From Zoroaster sp. YZ-2022 (lineage: Eukaryota > Echinodermata > Asteroidea > Forcipulatida > Zoroasteridae): DNA of 64,000 bases. The notes below the pieces were generated by a model that had not been told where the DNA came from, did no database searches, and was given only the letters and a program-made list of their open reading frames with translations. This document shows positions 35,635 to 46,691 of this stretch, piece after piece. The stretch covers positions 34,173,049-34,237,048 of the forward strand of contig CM055816.1 of NCBI GenBank assembly GCA_029582265.1, written 5' to 3'. The first letter of the stretch is position 1. Every line of letters begins with the position of its first letter. The translations under genes and the position numbers were made by a program.

Positions 35635-36006
35635 TAGGGCTGTGCGTTTTCGGATATTTTTGGAACCGGATACCCGAAATCAGGAAACTTCGGATACCCG
35701 TTTTCATTTTTGTTGAAAAAATGCCTCCGGTGGTGTACAAATACATGTACTGTAAATGGTAACAAATTGACTTTTATAATACAGAGGATACCATACTATC
35801 GATCTTTTCTTTATTGGAGTGTAATCTCTCCAATTTAAAGATAATTGTCTGTACAAGTGCATTGTTCAAGAGTCACAGATTTCTGTTTGCACCGCTCAAA
35901 TGTTAAGTCCGAATTTTAAAAGGTTGTTTACGGGTAATTGGAACCGAAAAATGGAAGCGGGTAATGACCGTTTTGGTCGGGTATCCAGATATCCGGATCA
36001 GCCCTA
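35635..36006 (-). mobile_element. hAT-like MITE, short copy
   Basis: A 372-base element with ends TAGGGCTGTGC and GATCAGCCCTA. A perfect 8-base duplication ATACCATG lies at 35627-35634 and 36007-36014. Its ends match those of the 1.9-kb element at 4-1917 in the reverse orientation, making it an internally deleted relative. Confidence 0.9.
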
Positions 36007-36016
36007 ATACCATGTG

Positions 36017-36157
36017 CTGAAGATCTGATGTCACATTTCGGGGCTCACGTACTAGTTACCAACCAAGGTCAAAATTGAATCTCGGGGGGAAACATGGCGG
36101 CCACAGCCAGTATCTGGGGTAATTCACAAGCCTCGAAGTGTGACGTCAGATCATCAG
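36017..36157. mobile_element. Short inverted-repeat element (GAAGATCTGATGTC ends), copy 2
   Basis: CTGAAGATCTGATGTCACAT at the left and TGACGTCAGATCATCAG at the right. Opposite in orientation to 31573-31717. The hAT MITE sits immediately at its left edge. Confidence 0.65.
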
Positions 36158-36613
36158 GCTACAAATGAGTGACCTTTTTTGCCTCTGAGAGAGGGCACCC
36201 TTTAATTTGTGACATCACATGCTTAATTTATATGCTTGTGCCTTTAAGCCCCATTTCACCACTTGTACAATATCTTGCATTAATACATGCAGTCATGTAT
36301 CTCAACTACAATGTACATGTATGTTTCCATGACCAATCTTGTTTCTGAGTATACATGCATAAACATGTAATTTAAAATTTATAGCTACAAATCAAACGGG
36401 GCCACATGCAGATCCAACACATACCACAAAAACATTTTATATTGATACAGCTTCTTCAGTTGACTGTACAATTACACTGATCTTGAACATGAAAAATCTT
36501 TTCTGTCAGTTGTTGGTATTAAGTCTAGCTACTTTCCTCAGAGGAATAAGTGAATAATTACTGATGGTGAAATGGGGCTTTAACTGCAAGAAAAATTGCA
36601 AACAATATTTTAG
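36158..36613. other. Intron sequence, nothing recognised
   Basis: AT-rich unique DNA with several ACATGTA words. Confidence 0.4.
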
Positions 36614-37140
36614 GAGATTGTATGGTTGTATGATCCATTAGCAAGATGAAGCTGGCTGAAATGAAATACTTTATTTCATTAAATGGGTGATTTTTTAGAA
36701 ATAACAGAAATGAAAGTACATGAAGACAGAAATAATGATAATATGAACAGAACCAACAAACACACCAGTACCCTGTTGATTAATTAAGAGATTGTATGGT
36801 AGTATGATCAATTAGCAAGATGAAGCTGGCTGAAATGAAATACTTTATTTCATTAAATGGGTGATTTTTTAGAAATAACAGAAATGAAAGTACATGAAGA
36901 CAGAAATAATGATAATATGAACAGAACCAACAAACACACCATTACCCTGTTGATTAATTAAGAGATTGTATGGTAGTATGATCAATTAGCAAGATGAAGC
37001 TGGCTGAAATGAAATACTTTACTTCATTAAATGGGTGATTTTTTAGAAATAACAGAAATGAAAGTACATGGAGACAGAAATAATGATAATATGAACAGAA
37101 CCAAGCTGGGTAAACAACAAATACACCAGTACCCTGTTGA
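36614..37140. repeat. 174-bp tandem repeat, three copies
   Basis: Copies start with GAGATTGTATGG at 36614, 36788 and 36962, period 174. The third copy carries a small insertion (near CCAAGCTGGGTAAACAAC). Open frames across it are by-products. Confidence 0.88.
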
Positions 37141-37997
37141 TAGAAAGACAGATGGACAGAATCAAATGGTAACAGAAAGTGAATATTCAGGATTGTTTGT
37201 TCAAAAGTGGCAAGACCATTGACAAGAACATGTAGTATTAACAGGCATACTGAAAACAGATCTACAGACAAATCCCAAGATGACGAAATTAACGTTGATC
37301 TGCGTACTTCCTGGTTTGATAACGAGGCTCTCAGTGTTGACGCATGCGCTGTATGATGGGAGCATGAGTCGTTCTATTGTCTACCTCGCATTGGTGTTGT
37401 GACTTGACACAGAGAGCCTCAGTTTCAAGTGCGCAGACGGGGTCAATTTGAAATTCGTCTATAGACAGTATATATTTAAACACCATTAACCACTTTGCAT
37501 GAATTTACATATTTCTCCCCTAAAAAAAATTCCCTTAATTCTATCTTTAAAATGCAAAACTTCACCATAATCAGCGATACATGTAGTTATGTATTGCCCT
37601 ATTGTTTGTCTAAATTTTGTGAAATATTCTTAGGATTTACTTGCCCCGATTTGAAAACAAAAGCAGTTTTTAAAACAACAGCACAAGTGCTAAGTATTAA
37701 CACTGTTCCAAGTTTGAGATTAACATCACTCATTAATTAAATTTTATTGTCAAAATTGGACCAGGTCCAATAGCACCTAAGTGAGCATTATTTATGGGGC
37801 AAAATAATTGTGGATAATTTTGTACAAGTATTTAAAACAAATAATAAGGCCATTTGTTTTATTTATTTTTGGTTGGGGGGGGGGGACACGGACACCCTCC
37901 ACTTTATATGACTGCATGTTAAGCAACACACACATTGGTACTGTACATGTATATTGCACTGTAAATTTACAGCTCCAACCATATGTCACATACATAC
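37141..37997. other. Intron sequence with a small inverted repeat
   Basis: GAGGCTCTCAGTGT (37324) and ACACAGAGAGCCTC (37407) are near-perfect complements with related flanks, probably a small MITE. A poly-G run sits near 37874. Confidence 0.45.
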
Positions 37998-38054
37998 CGG
38001 TAATCATTTGCTCCAATGATTTGATGTACCAGCGATAACAATTATGAACCATTA
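37998..38054 (-). CDS. Candidate small exon
   Basis: A 57-base minus-strand segment with acceptor CTTCTGCTGTAG and donor GTATGT, phase 1-1, reading MVHNCYRWYIKSLEQMITG. Phase and size match the tail exons, and it lies between the Ig exons and the tail. No recognisable motif; it could be juxtamembrane or a chance match. Confidence 0.33.
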
Positions 38055-38622
38055 CTACAGCAGAAGGTATCATTGTCATCCTTTCCGATTGGGGTCTATT
38101 GGTATCCTCATAATATTATAAGGTACCAATCGGGATATAAATATATCCCAATAGGGATAGTATGCTAGAAATCATTGTCACCTAAGAGCTTCTGGATCGG
38201 GGGGTCTATTGTATCCTCATTGGGAGAATAGGGTACCAATCAGGATATAAAATATCTCCCAATCGGGGTCATTTAGTTGACATTGATCCCCATGAGCATG
38301 TGACCCGCTTCATCGAAATGAGGAATGTCCCCCAAATTTCACATTTTGAGATATGGATATCAATTTAATGGGCTTTCCGATGATGCCAAACATTCATTTT
38401 TGGTTCATTTCATTCCTGTGTTAGGATGTGATATATTGATAATGTAATAATGCAGTCATGCACGTTTTGTGAACTTTGAAAGTCCATTTATACACGGATA
38501 CATGTGTTGGTGGACATTCCTCATTTCGATGGAGTGGGTCACATATCATTATGGATGATGTGACATGTACATGTATATGACATATGACACCACTTCTTTG
38601 GAAAAAGCTGTATGATTCTTAA

Positions 38623-38827
38623 AGGAATAGTATCGTCATGATCAACAGGGCATGGAGTCAGAGTGCTCTAGTTTTAGTTTAACTCAGTGACTGAAAATGA
38701 TACCCCATATGATGAGGTCATTTTACCGCTGCTGCTGCATAAATGAGCAAGTAATTTTTAGTCACTGTGTTCATCTTAAACAAACACTCTGATTTCATGC
38801 CCTGTTGATCGTGCCAATATTGCCCCT
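38623..38827. mobile_element. TTAA MITE (AGGGGCAGTATC ends), copy 1
   Basis: Decayed relative of 41460-41674, sharing CAACAGGGCATGGA and GCTGCTGCATAAATGAGC. The left end is AGGAATAGTATCGTC after TTAA. Confidence 0.6.
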
Positions 38828-39072
38828 TTTGGGTACATCAGTTTTTAGAGTTGCCTCAGAATTTCTGTCCTCTCACTCCATCGCCACTTGTGATTTCACT
38901 GGAACATGAGTTTGAAAAAGATGAAAGGATGAAGTGAATTATAAATCCAGGTGAATAATTTGCAGTAATGATAGCCACAGTCACTGCTACTGTGTCCGCT
39001 TTATGGACAAACAAACCTGTCCAATATGTACATGTATAGGTTGGTGAAATTCTTGCGTCGGGAAATAAACAA

Positions 39073-39189
39073 TTGATTTAATTTTGCCCTAACACCGACA
39101 TTTTATTTTATTTTTTTCCCACAGAGACTCGGGAAGCACTGAGTATACAGTGCTATACACACGTTGGTGTTAGGGCAAAATTAAATCAA
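39073..39189. repeat. 24-bp perfect inverted repeat with SINE-like tail
   Basis: TTGATTTAATTTTGCCCTAA at the left (39073-39096 in full) is the exact complement of the 24 bases at 39166-39189. The loop contains GAGACTCGGGAAGCACTGAG and ACAGTGC, related to the sequence downstream of the SINE heads in the 4.3-kb units. Confidence 0.75.
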
Positions 39190-39779
39190 CTGTCCAATAT
39201 GGCAAGCCTTTTAATGATAAAAAACACCTGCTTTCAAACGCTTTAACACCATTTTGCAATTTGTATTTTTGACTTCCCAAATCAGACCTGCGTCAGCAGC
39301 TTCCTCTTGTTGATGGAAGGTTTCGGCCCTGTTATCTGTGGCTTCTCCCCTAGTAAAAACAAGTGTCCTCTAATTATTTCACAGAAAAATGTCTCCAAGG
39401 AGATTTTCAAGTTAGGTCTACAGATACTTGTTTCTTCTGTAGTTTTACTTTTTGTAACATGTGATTTTTGCTGGGCTTCAAGTGGTCTCTTGCAAAAAAA
39501 TATGGATAAATATAGGGCATTTTTTTCTAAAATATAGGGCCAATATAGGGCTTCACAAGAAAATTATAGGAAAAATATCTAGGAATTTTACAAATACAAC
39601 AGCTGCACAACAACAGTGCTCATTCGATTTTTAACACCATTTTCAGTGTGGGAAAATCAAAAAATATAGGAAATATAGGGACGCTTGAAGCCCTGTTTTT
39701 GTTTTTCTGATGGAGAAGTACTTTACCTACTAATTTGTACATGTATATTTACATAAGGCCATTGTGCACCTACATGTAC

Positions 39780-40500
39780 AAGTATGTACTGACAGGTCTG
39801 TGTGGACACATTATGTCAGTCCCTGGATATTCCTCAGGGTTTGACCGAACATACTGTACAAACCTGGACATTGTGGGCACCTGTCTGACGTGGAACACTT
39901 TCATCAGTCCCTTGGGTGACCACTCAAATTTTGACTGTACATGTAATGTGTAAACCTGGACATTGTGGGTACCTGTCTGATGTGGACACTTTTTATTGGT
40001 TCCTTGGGTGACCACGATCATTGGTTTGACTATCCACTATATAAACCTGTATAAACCTGTGGGCATACCTGTTGAATGTTGAAATGGTTTAATCAGTCTT
40101 TGGTTGTCTACTAAGGTTTTAATGGTAGGCCTACATGTACATGTACATACATTGTATGTAAGACTAATTGCGTTGACACCATGTGAAAATCTCAATTGAG
40201 TAGTAATTATTTCTGAAAAGAACTGGAGGTTACAACTCGACGTTTCGATCAGTATGTTCTGATCATCCACATGGTGTCACCGCAATTAGTCTTACTTATC
40301 CTCTTCACCATGCAAAGCTACAAGTTTTACAGGCCTACATACTGTATAAACCTGGACATTGTGGGCACCTGATTAATATGGACACTTTTCATTGGTTCTG
40401 TTGGGTGTCCACTTTTCATTAGTTTGATGATCATTTATTGTAATATGAACATAGATTAATTAATGTGGACATTATTCACTGGTTTCTTGGGTGTCCACAA
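39780..40500. repeat. Imperfect ~90-bp repeats (CCTGGACATTGTGGG)
   Basis: CCTGGACATTGTGGGCACCTG and TGGACAC.TTTCATT..TTCCTTGGGTG.CCAC recur four or more times with divergence. Confidence 0.65.
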
Positions 40501-41459
40501 CACGTCTGACAATAACCTGTATACACATGTACAATTTTACACATGTACATATGTGACCTGTTCCCACGATATGAGCATAACATTTGTTTTTCTGGTATGG
40601 ACTTACAAAGTAATTTTCTTTAATGAAATGATTATAAGTTATAACTTTTTATAATTTTCATAGATTTTAATATAAAGTGCTAACCCAAAATTGTTTGATA
40701 CTATTGGAAAGCTCTTTTTCTCAGGGGTGTGATTGGGTAGTTTTGAAAAATCCACGTAAATTTTGCTAGGGGTTATTGGGGCCGCTGTTGCGAACAGCGC
40801 TGGGGTGAAATCTATAGTTCTGAGCATTTGCTTTGCTTTCCTTTATTGCTTAAATCTTTAAAATCCAGAGGATCACAACATTGCAATTTGTAAAAATCAG
40901 AAAAAAAATTGACAAATTACACCCCTGTTTTCTACATGATTTGGAAATAAAAACATGTCAGTTTTGACAACATTCCAACTTTCCTATCATTTAGTGGGAG
41001 CAGGTCACATAAGGGTGTTTGTTATTTGAGCTTCAGAAATGTACTTTGTTTTAAAGTGAAGGTGACAGCTGATTGTTAGTAGCAGACCTTAGTTAGTAGC
41101 CACAAGTGCAGATTTTCTGACAGAAGAGTTCACACGTTTCTCAAAACTGTAACAGGCCACAATGATAACAATGATTACAGTTGTATGAATTTCAGGCTAC
41201 ATATATATATACATTTCTAATCATGTTTTCATTTATTAGTAAAAATTACAGGGAAAAAGATAACTATGTGTAACTGTGAATGTAATGAAAACTGTACATT
41301 GGAATTTGAAAATATTATAAGGACAGTGTGTTATTCTTGTAAACATTATACATACTGTAGGTTACAAATGACCATACATGTATGTAAGGAAATGTCCATG
41401 TAATGAAATGTATGCTGGAAGGAATTTGTACTTCAAAAATGTTACTGAAAACAATTTAA

Positions 41460-41674
41460 AGGGGCAGTATCGTCTCAATCAACAGGGCATGGAATCAGAG
41501 TGCTATTTTTGGATTAACTGAGTGACTGCCATAATACCCCACACGATAAGGTGTTATTACTGTTGCTGCTGCATAAATGAGCCACTGATTTTCAGTCACT
41601 GTGTTCATCTTAAACTAGGACACTGATTCCATGCCCTGTTGAAACTCTGCTTTGATCGTGATGATACTGCCCCT
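41460..41674. mobile_element. TTAA MITE (AGGGGCAGTATC ends), copy 2
   Basis: AGGGGCAGTATCGTC at the left and GATGATACTGCCCCT at the right, TTAA on both sides (41456-41459, 41675-41678). About 50 bases of imperfect inverted repeat including CAACAGGGCATGGAATCAG. Confidence 0.75.
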
Positions 41675-42364
41675 TTAAGGTGATGACCCTCCCACAAACT
41701 CAACTTTGTCTAAGACAAATATTACTTTGGATATGATTTGTTCTCTGAAGAGAAAAAGAAAGAAAGAAATGCATTCAGTACAGACTCTGAATTTGAAAAT
41801 ACATGTATACTCCATGAAACTAATTATAAGTCATTACAAACCAGGATATTTGCAAATTACAATGCACATTTCATGGAGGAACATTTGTTGAAAATTGAGC
41901 TTTATAAATTAGTTTGAAGTGAATGTTGGAACAGAACGAGACAGCAGCAGAAGCATCTGTTAGTAGCGATAACTACAGACATTCCGACAAAGATTCACTC
42001 CCTCTTCAACTGCAATAAGCCACAATCAATTTGGATTTCAGGCTTCGACATTTCCCCTTTTCAGTAAAGAATGTACAATAATAAATCGGTTGGATGAAAT
42101 TGGTTATTAAAACATGTTTCAACAACCAAATTTGTGGAGAGGTTTAACCAAAGCAAAATGAAAATGGCTTACATGGATGAGTGTAGAATTGAGACTTAAA
42201 AATACTTTTGAAAAAGTACTTTTCTTTAAAAAAATATATATTCCTCTTTCCACCTCCAGTTTAACCAAGAAGAGATGATGCCATTAATAGGAAAAAAGTA
42301 TTAGTGGAAAAAAGTATTAGTGGAAAAAAGTATTAGTGGAAAAAACAAACAAACTTCTGTTTAA

Positions 42365-42635
42365 ATATACTACTCAAAACAATTTAGGGAACACCGGATT
42401 TTTAACATCAAATAGGTTTGAAATGTTCCATGAACCGGGATTTTCATTTGCAACCCCTCTCTCTTTCAGTAGTCATGTCATGAAATGTGTAATCACTACA
42501 TGCATCCTTTATCATCTGTTTCATTGTGCAGTTGTTTCTCATCAATTCTGTGAAACATTGTGTTTATCTGAAATAAATGATCTTGCTTTAACTGAGATTA
42601 TTCCGGTGTTCCCTAAATTGTTTTGAGTAGTATAT
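42365..42635. mobile_element. TA-flanked MITE with 33-bp perfect inverted repeats
   Basis: The 33 bases at 42365-42397 (ATATACTACTCAAAACAATT...) are the exact complement of 42603-42635. A TA at each end fits a Tc1/mariner-type target. One end of the same family lies at 29126-29151. Confidence 0.85.
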
Positions 42636-43286
42636 AAACAGTTGACATGGCTTTTTCACAATCAGTGGTGTAACTTGGTTGCTCAGGTGTCCAAAAATTC
42701 AAAAATTGTATTTTTACTCTTGTCAAATTACTAGACATTAATAATTTTGGAGCTTAATCTTTTTGTTGAAGTATCCAAAATAATTGGCAAACATGCTTAC
42801 AGTGTATACGTACCATAATGTTTCAAGCAGCAGAAATAGTCTTTATTTGATTTATTTTTATCTCTTATCTAAACATTCTTGATGTTATGAGGAGAGTTTG
42901 TACAAAATGTCAACTCTGCATACAAATACACACACATTTGTCTGGTGGAAAATAACCCTGCATGGTTACAGTACTCTAAAGGTCATGCAAAGTGTAAATA
43001 AGTCATACGTTCTACAGAAACAACACTAAGTACTGTGGTGCAGGAACATTGCCATTCATTTCACATCCACTGTACTGTACACAGTACAAATTGGTTCAGT
43101 TACTGTATGTGAACATACACACAAATGGTCAGTCCGCCGATTTACAGTGCATATGTGTTGACCAGCAGTTTGTACAATATCAATCATGTACAATGTACAC
43201 TTACACTAGTAATAATGTACATTTACATACATGTACATGTGGTACTCCAGATTTTGACAAAAACCCTGTAAACATTTAAAAAGTAC
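42636..43286. other. Intron sequence, nothing recognised
   Basis: AT-rich DNA downstream of the second Ig exon. Confidence 0.4.
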
Positions 43287-43631
43287 CTTTGACTTGAAGA
43301 GTTACAGTGATATTTATGTCAGTATCTGTTGATCCATCCTGCCTGTTGGTAGCTCCACAAGTCAGCTGCTGCATTGCAGGGATCTCAAGGATGTCAATAG
43401 CTATTGTACTAGAGCTGTCAACCAATCTGCTGTCACCAGTATTTGAAGAGTTTACCCCAGGGATTCCTTGATGAAGGGATGTGGTTTCAAGGGTCCAGGT
43501 GTAGACTGCAGCAGGCTTGATGCCGGGTGTGTAACAAATGAACTGATGACCACCTCCTGCTACCAATGTGACAAAATCTGTATCGTTGTAGGTGGTATCC
43601 TCATATGTCAATGATGCGGTGTGTTGTGGTA
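43287..43631 (-). CDS. Immunoglobulin-domain exon 2
   Basis: A 345-base minus-strand exon encoding one Ig domain: acceptor ATAATTGCAG, donor GTACTT, phase 1-1, the standard arrangement for Ig exons. It begins VPQHTASLTYEDTTYND, has the first cysteine in HQFICYTPG, the core tryptophan in YTWTLE, and the second cysteine in LTCGATNRQDG, ending NITVTLQVKG. The strand pattern and Cys-Trp-Cys spacing fit a C2/I-set domain. It follows the V-type exon with matching phase. Likely extracellular part of a receptor; three N-x-S/T sites (near VNSSN and NIT) could be glycosylated. Confidence 0.85.
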
Positions 43632-44408
43632 CTGCAATTATAAACAAACAAAAGACACTTTTTTTCTCGAGTGAGACATGATGGTCTAGATGTTTTTCTT
43701 TCATGTCGAAGATAATAATTTGGCCATAGTCTCTGTTCACTCTTTTGACAAAGAAAACTCTAAAAAGACAACTTTAATAAATCTGTTTGCACTTCCTTTG
43801 CATTAGAACAGCACAATGTTAACACATTCAGCACAAATGCCTGAGACTACTAAATAAATGTGAAGTCACATTCAAGTTTATTCAAGAAAATGGCCAAGAA
43901 AAGTGAAAACAAAATAAACAATTTAATATGGTTTTCTTCACATTTGATGTGGATAGTGTCTGACAAACAGCTGCAGCAGCAACAGTATTTCACAATGGAT
44001 AATTATCATACCTTATACAAAGCAGTTTGAAATTCTTTAACCAATGGTGTTTTAAAATGGGTTGATGCGTAATAAGTCTAAATACAATGTGTACAGTACA
44101 ATACAGATCGTGTGTTTATGTATATATGTAAAAAACATTTTTTTTTTGTATTTTTGGTTTCTTGTCTCTCATATCCTGAAAGGGTTAACAGATTTAATTA
44201 TATCTTGACAAGTTGTCAATCACTGTCAAATTTAAGCAATGTGTGGTCGCATACTTTTTTATGGGTACAGAAAAATTTACTTGAGTTTGAGTTCTATTCT
44301 ATACAACTGTTACACAGTAAATTGCACAATGTATATTAGCAAGAAAGAAATTTAAAAAAATATATAAATAATTTTTACTTTACACAAATTATTGAACATT
44401 ATACGTAC
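43632..44408. other. Intron between the two Ig exons
   Basis: 777 bases, AT-rich, GTACGT at the 5' side and ATTGCAG at the 3' side of the minus strand. No other feature seen. Confidence 0.7.
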
Positions 44409-44747
44409 CTCTAATTTGCATTTCCAGTGAGTCACTTCTGTAACCAATTCCAGTTATATACACCTCACACCAGTACTTTGCCTCATCTTCCAATGTCAAT
44501 TGTTTTATTGTCAATGGATAACCTGGATCAGTCTGATCAAACTCATAATGTGTAGCATCGCTAATCACTAAATTCCCTGTTGTTACAGTGAACAGCACAA
44601 TATTATCAGCATCAGTAATGCTATCACCAAAGCTGCTATTTCGCCATATCAACCGCTGTATAGGATCCGAAAATGTGCATCTTAGAGTTGTATCTGAGCC
44701 GATATCTGCCCATGCTTCACCTGTGACTGATGGCTGTGCAGCAACCT
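44409..44747 (-). CDS. Immunoglobulin V-type exon 1
   Basis: A 339-base minus-strand exon, acceptor TTTTATAG, donor GTACGT, phase 1-1. It reads VAAQPSVTGEAWADIGSDTT, then the first cysteine (LRCTFSD), the core tryptophan (RLIWRNSS), and the classic LEDEAKYWCEVYI with the D-x-A-x-Y-x-C signature of V-set domains. This is the most 5' exon I can recognise; signal-peptide and first exons must lie further right or outside. Extracellular ligand-binding role is inferred from the fold. Best family guess: inhibitory Ig-superfamily receptor, given the tail exons downstream. Confidence 0.87.
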
Positions 44748-45973
44748 CTATAAAAAAAAATATTAAAAAAAATTTAGGTACTGTAAGTTTTTGGTTTACA
44801 TTATTTTAATAGACTGCGATAATTTACATGACATAATTTTAGCATATTTCGACAATTTTGACAGACATGACAATAACTGTACATTATTCTTTCCAAATCT
44901 ACAGTTAATTCTCTGAAATTTGGATATTGTAAATAAACCTTTTAAAGAAACACATCACGTTCAAGTACATGTATAATCTGTATTTCAAAATTAAATCCCA
45001 ATTTTGCAAAATGTTGTTACTAATCATGACAAAAAATTACTGTAAATGGCTAAATCGAAGGGCAATGACAAGACACCTTCTCAATATTTCTCAATAATAA
45101 AAATAACATGTATGGAAATACAATTAATAATATGGGCAGCAATTAAAAGTTGATTAAAAGTTGATTAATAGTTTCTTGTCAACCAATCTCAGAAAATTGA
45201 TGCAGGAAACTTTTGTTTGTTTGTTATCATTGTCAAAATGTTTTTCACATACATGTACAGGCCTATATGTAGATGTAACCTATTTCTATTGGGGCTTGAA
45301 AAAGCTCACAAAATAGATATACATGTAGAGGACTAGCTTTTGTCCAATCTGAATGAAAATAATTTGACTGAAATGGAAATTGATGTGTACGGATCTTGAT
45401 GGCCATTTGTTATTTTTTTGTGGGTAGTTTTGGGGAAAATAATGAAAGCAAAATTTTCCAAGCATGGCCAAACTACATGTAATAATAAACTTTCAATGGC
45501 CTAATTTAACTGTGTTAGGGTACATAAAACATAGTATACAACAAGTACTTTTCAAACCTGTAAGGCATTAATAACTTTATTTGCTCATAGTTTTTAACTA
45601 TTATTAAGAGGGAAGGGAAGGGTTGAGGTTGGACACATGGACAGGAATACTATTTTCATAGTACATGTATAACGTTAAATCTACAGGAATGCCAGTGAAT
45701 TCGCCCTCTGACAAAGTAACCCCTTCACAATTCGAGCGTTGCAAACAAAAATCTGTGACTCTTGAAAAATGTAATGTTTACACTTATTACACAAGTTTAC
45801 TTGTCAAGAAGAGATTCAATCCAGTAGTACAGGAGGGAATGTTTGCCTGTTGTTCAGTTATTCGATTAATGGGACAAATGCATGCTTTATGTCTTCACTG
45901 GAAGTGTGTGCCATGAGCTGTTAATATATTGAGGGGATATTGTGACAAAACAGTGGTAGGGCTCTGATCACGC
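44748..45973. other. No gene recognised
   Basis: Upstream of the V-type exon. No signal-peptide exon could be defined. About 110 bases at 45830-45940 (GGGAATGTTTGCCTGTTGTT) resemble the interior of the hAT-like element at 320-430, so some of this is old transposon. Confidence 0.45.
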
Positions 45974-45981
45974 ATGTGCAG

Positions 45982-46683
45982 ATGTGCTTCCACTTTTCAA
46001 ATCTACATTTCCTTAGATTTACAGAAACATTTCCTTAGATTTCCTTTTAGATTTTGTTCCCGATGTTCCTTAGTTTTACTTAAATCATCAAAAGTGTATT
46101 AGCCCCTGTATGCATACACAGTTTGCATTTTATATGTGAAAGTTGCAGTAGGCCATAAGAAGTGCATGCTGTTGAAAAAAGCGCAAAACCTTTCAAAATG
46201 GAAAGTCAATTCATGGGAAAATAAGCATTCTTTTGGCAACTAAATAAGTTGGCAGTTTTTGCACGCCTTCCCCATCAGTTGGTGCCCTGCAGCCTAGTGT
46301 AACGTTAATTCTTTAAATGCGAACCCACGGTGGTCACTTACCAGACATACATACATGTGCGTAGGCCAGCCTAGGTAGCATGAAAATCTGACGCGTCATG
46401 CTTAGACTAGCCCATGGCTGTGCCTAACATGCGGCCGGCAACTTGGCTGTTTGTGCCATGCCTAGTCAAATCTGCGTCAATGCTATACAGCGCGCAAACT
46501 GACCGAGTGTATAATAAGTGTTAATTTTTATGCAACATTATTTCGTAAAAAAATATCGAATATTTACGAACATTCCTTAGAATTTCCTTAGAATTTACGG
46601 CATTTCCTTAGATTTCCTTAGAGCGTCAAAACATTTCAAAATTTCCTTAAAATAAGGAAATTTCCTTGAAAGTGGAAGCACTG
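45982..46683. mobile_element. hAT-like non-autonomous element
   Basis: TGTGCTTCCACTTTT at the left and AAAGTGGAAGCACTG at the right are complementary, and ATGTGCAG is repeated outside both ends (45974-45981, 46684-46691), an 8-base duplication. The interior has many ATTTCCTTAGATTT words. No transposase. Confidence 0.65.
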
Positions 46684-46691
46684 ATGTGCAG

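Noticed and set aside
37792..38079. 95-codon minus-strand protein
   Set aside because: Low-quality frame with no domain; only the 57-base splice-bounded part is plausible as an exon.
38900..38998. Transmembrane exon DTVAVTVAIITA
   Set aside because: Phase fits, but the donor is weak and the hydrophobic run is broken by N, Y, S, P and H.
39288..39348. Minus-strand exon (EATDNRAETFHQQ)
   Set aside because: Phase does not match the surrounding phase 1-1 exons; also readable as noise on the plus strand.
41070..42060. Two related minus-strand segments with VIIVIIVA-like runs
   Set aside because: The hydrophobic run is too short and no donor sites follow; more likely an old duplicated repeat.
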